DNA of 63,140 bases. Source: Neochlamydia sp. AcF84. Lineage in GTDB: Bacteria > Chlamydiota > Chlamydiia > Chlamydiales > Parachlamydiaceae. Below, piece by piece: positions 56,002-63,140 of the stretch. Location: positions 1 to 63,140 of the forward strand of contig NZ_VJOT01000074.1 in assembly GCF_011087585.1 (NCBI RefSeq), read 5' to 3'. The notes below the pieces were generated by a model, which saw only the letters and a program-made list of their open reading frames with translations, was not told where the DNA came from and ran no database searches. Each line of letters opens with the position of its first letter. The stretch's first letter is position 1. The position numbers were made by a program, and so were the translations under genes.

Positions 56002-56325
56002 TTGATACTTCCATTTTATTAATGAAAGCAATTAATCTAGCCGGTTTTATGTTATCCTACAAGGAAAAGTCTACTTAGCATAAAGAATGGAATTTACTTA
56101 GCCTCCACACTGCTAGAAGTCTCCTAATAACCTTTCCTCTACTCAATCAGACAAACCTAGGTTTAGCCAGGTAGACCTCTCTGTTTCAAGCATTGCATTT
56201 CCAAGCCTTCTATAGAAGGTAAGAGATAAACCTTACTAGATTTTTTAAATTTTAGAGAGCAAAAATTAAAAGAGCTTTGGCATTATTCTCCAAAACTCTT
56301 CTGAATTTCATGGCCACTTGATGAT

Positions 56326-57333
56326 CTACAAATGAGGCTCGACGACTATAAAACTGCGCGACAGATTTGACGATTCCTGGCTTTTAGATAGGTTGGTCTT
56401 TTCCAACTCTTGTTTCTGATCGATTATCTGATCAATAAGTTGGTAATGGGCGTACTGTTTTTCTAGCTCTTCTTTCAGCCTTTTAACCTCGCTTTTCAAA
56501 TTTTGAATCTCTAGTTCTCGGCTATCCTTTACATTAATTACGCCTTTAACAGACCCACCTTCTAAATTGCTTTCCGTTTTCATCTGGACTCTATACTTAT
56601 CAAAACAGTGAGGAAGAATAGATAGAGTAGAGAGCAAGCGCTCATTCAAATTAAGATAGTCTTTTAAGAGGCGATCACAATCTGCTGATTCCTCTTCTTT
56701 TTCTTGCCGCCTAGCGAGGGAACGCATATGGTTAAGGAGAGAAAGCACTTGTTGTACTTGCGCCTCATTTTCACCTCTATCTTTTAAAAAGAGAACAATA
56801 GTTTGTAAATCTTTTTCAACATTTTTTCGGCCCTCTTCTAAAATCTTTAGATAACTCTTAATCATTTTGTTTCTATCTTCTATTTCTGCTTCTTTTAGCC
56901 GCAGTTGCGCATGTAGAACATTTATTTCACTCGTATGCTTTTCTACACTGCTCTCCGCCTTAAGAAGATTTTCATTAGCATTTTTAAGGTATTCATCAAT
57001 TTTATTAGGGTTATGAATCCTTTCCGGAAGCTGAGAATTAAGAGAATGAGAGTTGTTAGGGTGGCTAAGACGCTCAATATAAAAAGAGCCTACCGCGCTG
57101 CTCAAACATACTAATCCACAAGCCAATGCAGCTACCAGCATAGGCAAGGTTGAAAAACCAATGGCAGCTACGCCACAAGCTACTGTAGCCACTCCCCCGA
57201 TAACAGCTCCACTCTTAAGTAGATAGTAAGGCAAAGGGAGCATTTTGCGCCCATTTAAATTGCCTTTTTGGTTTTCTGCAAACCGCGGGTTTTCTAACAT
57301 ATTTACTATTTTAGAGTTTAATACACTCGTCAT
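56326..57333 (-). CDS. candidate inclusion membrane (Inc-like) protein with coiled coil
   Basis: A 335-residue protein. Residues ~40-60 (SGAVIGGVATVACGVAAIGF) and ~63-85 (LPMLVAALACGLVCLSSAVG) form a closely spaced pair of hydrophobic helices, the bilobed hydrophobic motif that defines chlamydial Inc proteins. The remainder is a long coiled coil (~105-210 and ~270-315), ending FIVVEPHL. The topology is as in IncA: both ends cytosolic, coiled coil facing the host. There is no sequence family that I can name, so the Inc call is structural inference. It is isolated and AT-rich. Confidence 0.6.
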   Translation of the reverse strand: MTSVLNSKIVNMLENPRFAENQKGNLNGRKMLPLPYYLLKSGAVIGGVATVACGVAAIGFSTLPMLVAALACGLVCLSSAVGSFYIERLSHPNNSHSLNSQLPERIHNPNKIDEYLKNANENLLKAESSVEKHTSEINVLHAQLRLKEAEIEDRNKMIKSYLKILEEGRKNVEKDLQTIVLFLKDRGENEAQVQQVLSLLNHMRSLARRQEKEEESADCDRLLKDYLNLNERLLSTLSILPHCFDKYRVQMKTESNLEGGSVKGVINVKDSRELEIQNLKSEVKRLKEELEKQYAHYQLIDQIIDQKQELEKTNLSKSQESSNLSRSFIVVEPHL

Positions 57334-57427
57334 AGATGCCTCCTATATTACAAGCCCAATAAATTCATCTATATATTCAAAAATATATTTTACACAAGAA
57401 AAAAGCAAATTACGCTTTAATGATTAA

Positions 57428-58055
57428 TTCTTTGGTATTTACTAAATAGATAGGCTAAATGGCTAGCGGTTAACAAACTATTAAATATTCTCAGAAAGTT
57501 TTATTTAAAGATTTATAAACAGTTCTCTTAAAAGCTAGATTAAATAGGGTGAAATAAAAGAAAAGAGCTAAAGAGGCTCGCTTTCAAATTTACTGTTTAG
57601 CCTTTATGGACCTGTTATACGCTTTTAAAAAACTTAGCCTACATACCCAACCCTCTAAAAGATGTCTCTCTGCTTAACGAAAGGGATTTTATGAAGTATA
57701 GGAGTACATAAGGAGTAGCTCAAAAGCGTATTATTAAGAAAATTAATAATCGATGCCAAGCACTCTGCCTTTGCGTTTGAATCTAGCTAAAGAAGTTTAA
57801 GCGTTAGAGAAAAAAAACATCCAAAAGCTTAAGCATTTCTTGAAAATCGCCTTAAATAGGAAAATAAAATTTATCTACTGTGGTGGACTAAGCTTAAGAA
57901 AAAATTGGGGGGATGAGGGGAATTTAGGGCTTTCATAAACTCCTCCACATGCGAGGCAATTTTTAAGATCGAAACAAAGAAAAAAAGCTTTAAGACTTTT
58001 TAAGTTTTGCGGGGAAAGATAAAAAGTTAAGCTGGAAATTCTTTCTATACATTAA
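57428..58055. other. intergenic region containing MITE copy B
   Basis: About 630 bp between the Inc-like gene and yebC. Apart from the repeat element at 57617-57731, no gene or RNA was recognised. Confidence 0.35.
57617..57731 (+). repeat. MITE-like element, copy B (115 bp)
   Basis: Starts ATACGCTTTTAAA and ends CTCAAAAGCGTAT. It has the same orientation and most of the same sequence as copy A at 48237, including CGAAAGGGATTTTAT and ATAAGGAGTAG. The two copies flank the block smc to the Inc-like gene in direct orientation. Confidence 0.75.
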
Positions 58056-58781
58056 TTATTCTGAGAAGTTCATGTTGTGATAAACAGCATCTACGTCATC
58101 AAGCGCTTCTAACCATTCTATTAATGCCAAGTTAGCTTTGGCACACTCTTCATTACATTCTATGAAAGACTTAGGGATCATTTCTAAGCTAACTTCCTCG
58201 CATGCAATATTCGCTTGATTTAAAGCTTCTTTAACACTATATAAGGCAGTAGGATCGGTGGTGATGAGATACATTTCATCTTCCCTATCAAAATCTTCTG
58301 CTCCTGCTTCTGTGGCTTTTAAAAACAGCTCTTCTTCTGAGGCCTGCCCTTTACTAATCTGAAGAATGCCTTTGCGATCAAAATTGAAAGATACGGCACC
58401 AGGCGTAGCGATCGTTCCCCCTCTTTTATTAGTAGCAATGCGCATTTCAGAGGCTACACGATTCTTATTATCAGTCATCACTTCAACAATAATTCCTACT
58501 CCTCCATGGCCATACAGTTCATACATCATCTCTGTATAATCTGCTTGATCGGCATTAGAAGCTTTTTTAATATTCCGTTCTACAATTTCATTAGGAACAT
58601 TTGCCGCGCGTGCTTTTTCTAAAGCTAACCTTAAGCGAGGATTGCTTTTTGCCTCCGGGCCTCCTCCCACCTTTACAGCACTAATAATCTCTTTAGCAAT
58701 ACGAGAAAATATTTTGCCTTTTTTAGCGTCTGCTTTTCCTTTTCTATGTTTAATATTTGCCCATTTACTATGGCCAGCCAT
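58056..58781 (-). CDS. yebC: YebC/TACO1-family protein
   Basis: A 241-residue cytoplasmic protein of the YebC/TACO1 family, known as DNA-binding regulators or as translational activators relieving polyproline stalling. The start MAGHSKWANIKHRKGKADAK is diagnostic, followed by GPEAKSNPRLRLALEKARAA and YELYGHGGVGIIVEVMTDN. The length is normal. AAAGGAA precedes the start. It is the last gene of the prfB-GNAT-sprT-yebC run, 45 bp after the previous gene. It is an orthologue of CT457 by neighbourhood. Confidence 0.93.
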   Translation of the reverse strand: MAGHSKWANIKHRKGKADAKKGKIFSRIAKEIISAVKVGGGPEAKSNPRLRLALEKARAANVPNEIVERNIKKASNADQADYTEMMYELYGHGGVGIIVEVMTDNKNRVASEMRIATNKRGGTIATPGAVSFNFDRKGILQISKGQASEEELFLKATEAGAEDFDREDEMYLITTDPTALYSVKEALNQANIACEEVSLEMIPKSFIECNEECAKANLALIEWLEALDDVDAVYHNMNFSE

Positions 58782-58826
58782 GATAGAATTCCTTTAATTT
58801 ATAGAGCTTTTTCTAAATCTGCAATC

Positions 58827-59504
58827 TTAGTCAAGATGCGCAAAAAGATGCATACGTTGTTTTTTAATCCATTGGTGGGCTATGCCAAAATGCTCGTAAC
58901 TTTCTTCTTTTGCTTTGAATTCTTTGCTATGAATGCGGTGTAGACCTTTTTCATCCATGTAGGAAGGACAAATGTGATGCAAAATTTCGTGAAAAATAAT
59001 GTAGCTAATTACATACTTCGGAATATTCGTATTATCCAACAACCGATTGATTTTTATTAGCTTAAGAGGATGATGATAAAGGCCAAAAGTCACGCACCTT
59101 TTATTAAGTTGAGTATGTTTACCAAACCAGGTAATAAATAATCTTACTTTCCCCTCAAAATATTGATCATTAAGTTCATCGTAAAGATGTTGGAGATTAT
59201 AAACCTTTCCTTGGCAGGAAAGTTTGGATCTATCTAAGGTATGCGAATAATCAAGCTTTTTAAGGTTATTTTCCATAAAGATTTTGATCTCAGGAGAAAT
59301 CATCCTATGCTCTTGGCGAATATAACAAGCCAAAGATTTCATAACCTCTTGAGGAGCTTCTAAAAACATGCGATGTAAAGAAACTCTCGTGCAATCAGAT
59401 TCCCAGCGTACACTTAACATAGTGGAACGGTTGTCATTAATTTTCAGCTTTAATTTAATACCTGATAAATTTTCGACTTCTTGTTGAAAAATAGCTAGTG
59501 TCAT
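58827..59504 (-). CDS. SprT-like zinc metalloprotease domain protein
   Basis: A 225-residue protein with the zinc-binding HEILH motif (residues 172-176) in a helix (VISYIIFHEILHHICP) and an upstream SprT-like beta region (LYDELNDQYFEGKVRLFITW). The fold is that of SprT/Spartan-type proteases. The bacterial role is unknown. It is located between GNAT and yebC with 44-45 bp gaps on both sides, so it is co-transcribed. In Chlamydia the GNAT and yebC genes are adjacent, so this is an insertion or a lineage-specific retention. Confidence 0.8.
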   Translation of the reverse strand: MTLAIFQQEVENLSGIKLKLKINDNRSTMLSVRWESDCTRVSLHRMFLEAPQEVMKSLACYIRQEHRMISPEIKIFMENNLKKLDYSHTLDRSKLSCQGKVYNLQHLYDELNDQYFEGKVRLFITWFGKHTQLNKRCVTFGLYHHPLKLIKINRLLDNTNIPKYVISYIIFHEILHHICPSYMDEKGLHRIHSKEFKAKEESYEHFGIAHQWIKKQRMHLFAHLD

Positions 59505-59548
59505 AACATAATAATTTTTTTTAATAAAAGGTAAGTGTTCTTGAACCC

Positions 59549-60061
59549 TTATAAAAAACGTTCCATGAAAACTCGTCCGACATAGAAGCCGTCTTTTTCT
59601 TTAATCCAATGAGTTTGCCTTCCAAATTCGCGAAAACCCATCCGAGTATAAAGATGAATGGCAGGATTTTCTGCATAGACTTGGAGATGTAATACTTCAA
59701 TCTTAAAGGTTTCTTTAGCCATATGGCTAAGATTACTGATTAGCAAAGTTCCTACCCCCTGTCCTCGCATTTCAGGTGCCACAATAATGCCAAATTCACA
59801 CTGATGAGCAAGCTTTCGATAGGGCTGTAAATATAAGGTGGTAATTCCACAAGGCACGCCCTCTTTGGTAGCTGTTAAGCTGCATTTATACCGGCTAAAC
59901 CCTATCCACCGTGCCACTGCATCATCTATTTCAACTTCATCAAACATAGGAAACCAACGGGCCACGCTGGGATCTAAAAGCCATTGCTTCAAATACTTTC
60001 CATCACTTAAATCTGAATACCGCAACTCTACTCCTTCTGGAGAGTTTTTTTTCTCTGTCAT
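59549..60061 (-). CDS. GNAT-family N-acetyltransferase
   Basis: A 170-residue acetyltransferase using acetyl-CoA. The CoA-binding motif A is VAPEMRGQGVGTLLISNL. The C-terminal VYAENPAIHLYTRMGFREFG is typical of the YhhY/RimJ side of the family. The ATG overlaps the prfB stop (ATGA at 60058-60061), so translation is coupled to release factor 2. The order prfB-GNAT equals CT459-CT458. The substrate is unknown. Confidence 0.85.
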   Translation of the reverse strand: MTEKKNSPEGVELRYSDLSDGKYLKQWLLDPSVARWFPMFDEVEIDDAVARWIGFSRYKCSLTATKEGVPCGITTLYLQPYRKLAHQCEFGIIVAPEMRGQGVGTLLISNLSHMAKETFKIEVLHLQVYAENPAIHLYTRMGFREFGRQTHWIKEKDGFYVGRVFMERFL

Positions 60062-61153
60062 TCCAACTCCTTCAAATAAGCATTTACAAAATCATCAAGT
60101 TCACCATTCATCACCGCTTGGATATCCCCTGATTCATGTTTAGTTCGAGTATCTTTAACTAAAGTATAGGGTTGGAAAACATAATTACGGATTTGACTAC
60201 CCCAAGCAATTTCTTTTTTTTCGCCTGAAAGTGCTTTGAGGGCGTTCTCTCTTTCTGTTACTTCTTTCTCGTATAATTTTGAGCGCAGCATCTTGTAACA
60301 GGATTCTCTGTTTTGCACTTGACTTCGTTGAGTTTGGCTAGAGACCACAATCCCGGTCGGTAAATGTGTCATTCGTACAGCTGAATCTGTTTTGTTAACA
60401 TGTTGTCCGCCAGCTCCAGAGGCACGATAAGTATCCACTCGGATCTCCTCTGGCTTAATATCGATCACAATATCATCAGTAATTTCTGGGGTTACGTCTA
60501 CGGAAGCAAAACTTGTATGCCTTTTGGCATTTGCGTCAAAAGGAGAGATACGCACTAAACGATGGACACCCTTCTCAGCTTTAGCATACCCATAAGCAAA
60601 TTCTCCATCAAATTTAAAGGTAATGCTTTTTATACCAGCCACATCGCCTTCTACCTTATCAATTAGCTCTACTTTCCATCCACGTTTAACTGCCCAACGT
60701 TGATACATGCGGGATAACATTAAAGCCCAATCACAAGCTTCTGTTCCTCCTGCCCCCGAGTTAATACTTAAGTAACAATTTTTATTATCTAGCTCACCCG
60801 CAAGCATTTTGCGAATTTCTAAATCATTTAATTTTTTCTCTACTCCATCCAGTTCTTTGACTAATTCATTAACTAATTCTTCCTCACCACTTGCATAAGC
60901 TTCTGGCAAAAGTTCTTTTAGATCGCAGAAAAGCCGCTTGCAATTTTGATAAGGAACAATCCAAGCCTTTAAAGTGTTTGCTTCCTCGATTACTAGTTGA
61001 GCTTTATCATGACTCTCCCAAAAAGAGGGCTTTTCCATAAAAGCTTCCAATTCTTTAATGCGTGCTTCTTTGGAAGCTAAGTCAAAGATACCTCAACATA
61101 TGCAAAAGTTTATCTTCAATAGTTTTTAAACGTTGCTGAGTTTCAGAATTCAT
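60058..61153 (-). CDS. prfB: peptide chain release factor 2 (with +1 programmed frameshift)
   Basis: Recognises UGA/UAA stops and triggers peptide release. The first 23 codons run from ATG at 61153 (AAGGAAA upstream; protein MNSETQQRLKTIEDKLL...) to an in-frame TGA at 61084-61082. After a +1 shift the protein continues DLASKEARIKELEAFMEK to the stop at 60058, about 364 residues in total. The GGQ motif is in RASGAGGQHVNKTDSAVR. The class determinant tripeptide region is SPFDANAKRHTSFASV. It is first in the operon with GNAT, sprT-like and yebC. Confidence 0.95.
61080..61097 (-). promoter_or_regulatory. prfB +1 recoding site
   Basis: On the minus strand the site reads TTGAGGTATCTTTGACTT: an internal Shine-Dalgarno-like GAGG, the slippery CTT, then TGA followed by C. 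This is the classical autoregulatory frameshift of RF2 genes. When RF2 is scarce the ribosome slips +1 at CTT and makes full-length protein. Confidence 0.92.
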
Positions 61154-61613
61154 AGGTTTCCTTATAAGTTAAGAGCTGTCAAATAATATATCGCATAGAG
61201 CCATAAAAAGTCAAAATAGATATAATTGCTTTTTAATAGGATACCTACGCTCTTCCTAACTCATTTTTCGTTTGATTTAGCTTAATCTATTTCAACTTCT
61301 TAAGATAATAGATAAGGCAGAAAAAATTAAATAAAAGAAAAAGGCTTACCACCCTGTCTATATGTTATTAATTTTTTTAATTCACCCCTTAAAACATTAA
61401 GAGAAAATTTAACTTTATCGTCTATGAGTGGATAGTGGCTGATCCTTCTCTATCGAGAAAATTTATTTTTGCTTTAATTATTAAAAAAATTCAAAGAATA
61501 ACCTCTCCTTTCATTTAAATAATGTTATATCTTAAGCTCTTTATAAGCTTTTTTCCTTGTAGAAAAAAAAGCAATATTTTAAATCAATAGATATTGAAAG
61601 GTGAGTAGCAGTC
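61154..61613. other. divergent intergenic region between prfB and the DUF2851 gene
   Basis: About 460 bp of AT-rich DNA without a supported gene or structured RNA. It contains the promoters of both divergent genes. Confidence 0.3.
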
Positions 61614-62921
61614 ATGCATGTTTTCCTTTACGAAGAAGAAAATGATTGGTATTCCAACTTACTAGCTATAAACAGCTATAATGTTGCTGAAACCAAGTAT
61701 CCTTATCTTTATTGGACTGAAAATCATCTCCATGCCATGTGGTGGGAGCAAAAGTACTTTAAAAACTTAAAAACCAGCGATCAGCTACCCATTACAGTCA
61801 TTTCCCCAGGGATATGGAACAATGAAGCAGGCCCTGTTTTCCTAAAAGCTCATCTTAAAATTGGCGATCAGGAGCTAAAAGGGGACATTGAGATTCACTT
61901 AGAGGAGGAGTCTTGGGCAAGCCTACGACATGCTTCGGATAAGCGTTACAAAGATGTTATTTTGCATGTCTGTTTATGGCCTTCCCTTTCTGCTGTGCCT
62001 CCACAAATAAAGAATGCAAAAGGAGAGAAGGTTTATCAAACCTACCTAGCTCCTTATCTGACAATTTCGCAAACCAGAATCCTTCAACTTATCGATATTG
62101 AACAATACCCTCATAGAAAATTTTTGGGAAATAATCCCTCTTGCTTTTCGCCTTCTAGCTCTTTTGCAGAGGAAAAAATATTTAATCTTTTGCCCTCATC
62201 TGTAAGTTGGAGGCTTGCCCAAAAAGCTCAATATCTTAAAGGACATATGGAAGATGCCCGCCTTCTTCTACCCACAGGGATTGCCATGGCCTTAGGAGAA
62301 AAACAAAATGCGGAAGCTTTCTTTGAATTATTTGTAAGACTTTTAAAATACAAGGATAAAACTGAGAATGAGCTTCTAAGTATAGCTTTAGGAATGAGCG
62401 GGTTTTTTGCTGAGAAATATAAGTTAAAATGGAAAGATTCTCTCTTTTATCGAGAGCTTCTCCAGCTTTATGCGCAATTTTCCCCCCTTATCCCTCACTC
62501 GATTCGTCTTTTACTCTGCCAAATAAAACCTTGGAATCATCCCATCAGGCGGATAGCTTATCTAGTCAAATTAATTCAAGATCCTTTAATGCCCTACTTG
62601 TTTACCGAAATATATGCATGCTGGCACCAAGGCTGGCCTGAAGCCTATTTAAAAAAAGATTGGGATCTTTTACTCAATAGGATTAAAGATCGATTGCCCT
62701 CTTACTCGGACGAATATTGGAGGCATCATTATACTTTTGAGAGTCAAAAGCAAGCCTTACCGCTACCTTTATTAAGAAAAAGGTGGAAAGATAGCGTGAT
62801 TCTTAATACTGTCTTACCCTTATTATCTAACGAAATAATTCAAAAAAATAACCTATCTGAAATTAAAGCTCTTCATAACTTTTATTCTTTTCTTAACCCT
62901 ATGAAAGATAAGGGCGCGTAA
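61614..62921 (+). CDS. DUF2851-family protein
   Basis: A 435-residue protein with the DUF2851 core: GIWNNEAGPVFLKAHLKIG (WNxGPDF-type), LKGDIEIHLEEESW (GDxEIH-type), and RYKDVILHVCLWP (YxxVILHV-type). A helical C-terminal half follows. The family is common in Bacteroidota and some PVC bacteria and has no assigned function. The conserved acidic/His pattern suggests a nuclease-like fold, which is inference. AAAGGTGAG precedes the ATG. Confidence 0.8.
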   Translation: MHVFLYEEENDWYSNLLAINSYNVAETKYPYLYWTENHLHAMWWEQKYFKNLKTSDQLPITVISPGIWNNEAGPVFLKAHLKIGDQELKGDIEIHLEEESWASLRHASDKRYKDVILHVCLWPSLSAVPPQIKNAKGEKVYQTYLAPYLTISQTRILQLIDIEQYPHRKFLGNNPSCFSPSSSFAEEKIFNLLPSSVSWRLAQKAQYLKGHMEDARLLLPTGIAMALGEKQNAEAFFELFVRLLKYKDKTENELLSIALGMSGFFAEKYKLKWKDSLFYRELLQLYAQFSPLIPHSIRLLLCQIKPWNHPIRRIAYLVKLIQDPLMPYLFTEIYACWHQGWPEAYLKKDWDLLLNRIKDRLPSYSDEYWRHHYTFESQKQALPLPLLRKRWKDSVILNTVLPLLSNEIIQKNNLSEIKALHNFYSFLNPMKDKGA

Positions 62922-62945
62922 ATCTTTCTCGCTCGTTCTTTTAAC

Positions 62946-63140
62946 GGCCTTGTTGCGTAAATGACCTAATAGTTGGTCTGTTTAAAAGCTTATCAAGTTA
63001 GTACCCATTGTCCTTGGGGCATTCCAAGTGCTGTCATCTTGTTCATCGCCAAAGACTTAGCATATAATTCTGCCCGCTGATAGTCTAGCTTCCTAGAGCG
63101 AAAATCTCCTCCAAAGCTTCTTTTAAAGCGGTACATTGCG
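62946..63140 (-). mobile_element. end of an IS5-type insertion sequence (partial, continues past the window)
   Basis: GGCCTTGTTGCGTAAAT at 62946-62962 resembles the GGCTTTGTTGCATAAAT-type terminal repeat of many IS5-group elements. Inside, a minus-strand frame open from the window edge to TGA at 62993-62995 encodes a transposase C-terminus (MYRFKRSFGGDFRSRKLDYQ ... ALNKMTALGMPQ-like, here SLAMNKMTALGMPQG). Only one end of the element is visible. Confidence 0.75.
62993..63139 (-). CDS. IS5-type transposase C-terminus (partial)
   Basis: The last 48 codons of a DDE transposase, cut by the window edge. The pattern YRFKRSFGGDFRSRKLDYQ followed by AMNKMTALGMP is the usual C-terminal block of IS5-group transposases. 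Whether the rest is intact is not visible. Confidence 0.7.
   Translation of the reverse strand, partial: AMYRFKRSFGGDFRSRKLDYQRAELYAKSLAMNKMTALGMPQGQWVLT

Overview
The window is an AT-rich bacterial chromosome segment that reads as an amoeba-associated member of the Chlamydiota (Parachlamydiales, Parachlamydia/Neochlamydia/Protochlamydia-like). Three blocks keep the gene order known from Chlamydia: recX/gyrA_2/gyrB_2 next to hemA (the CT660-CT662 neighbourhood), dnaB-mnmG-lplA (CT497-CT499), and prfB-GNAT-yebC (CT459-CT457). Around them lie features typical of environmental chlamydiae: an F-box protein, an OTU/ankyrin giant protein, DUF4116 repeats, an Inc-like membrane/coiled-coil protein and several IS5-type insertion sequences.

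Layout. 1-2.0 kb: a gene tail, a small Ser-rich protein and an IS5-type element with a split transposase. 2.4-7 kb (minus): recX, gyrA_2 and gyrB_2. 7-10.8 kb (plus): a PseB-like sugar-nucleotide dehydratase, hemA and an ArnT/PMT-type glycosyltransferase. 10.96-11.17 kb: a rod-shaped structured RNA, probably 6S RNA. 11.3-15.9 kb (minus): lplA, mnmG, a 28-residue COX24-like mini-protein gene and dnaB. 16.3-20 kb: rpoN and a SulP transporter. 20.2-22 kb: a decayed coiled-coil gene and an F-box/beta-propeller protein. 22.6-26.3 kb (plus): a NamZ-type muramidase, then groES-groEL with a CIRCE operator, a clear sigma-70-type promoter and a strong terminator, then an FmdB-type zinc ribbon protein.

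27-31.2 kb holds the most unusual gene: a 1404-residue protein joining an OTU cysteine protease, a PD-(D/E)XK (Cap4/DUF4297-like) nuclease, a STAND-type P-loop NTPase, an acidic serine linker and ankyrin repeats. It resembles both Avs-type STAND immune proteins and the modular OTU/nuclease/ankyrin toxins of arthropod symbionts. A decayed tail, a perfect 8-bp hairpin and a C15 tract follow it.

31.7-39 kb: prmA, der, a second SulP transporter and a 921-residue Hsp70 relative. 39.1-40.4 kb is mostly non-coding and contains a perfect 32-bp palindrome. 40.4-48 kb: an 863-residue protein with three ~125-residue repeats, an MgtA-type P-type ATPase, a decayed IS5 element and a DUF4116 protein. 48-62.9 kb: smc, terC, a DUF445-like protein, a small coiled-coil protein, an archaeal/eukaryotic-type proS, an Inc-like protein, and the prfB-GNAT-sprT-yebC operon, with the classical +1 frameshift in prfB. 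A DUF2851 protein follows. A ~115-bp element with ATACGCTTT inverted ends occurs twice, plus one partial copy. The right edge runs into another IS5-type element. No rRNA, tRNA or CRISPR was recognised.
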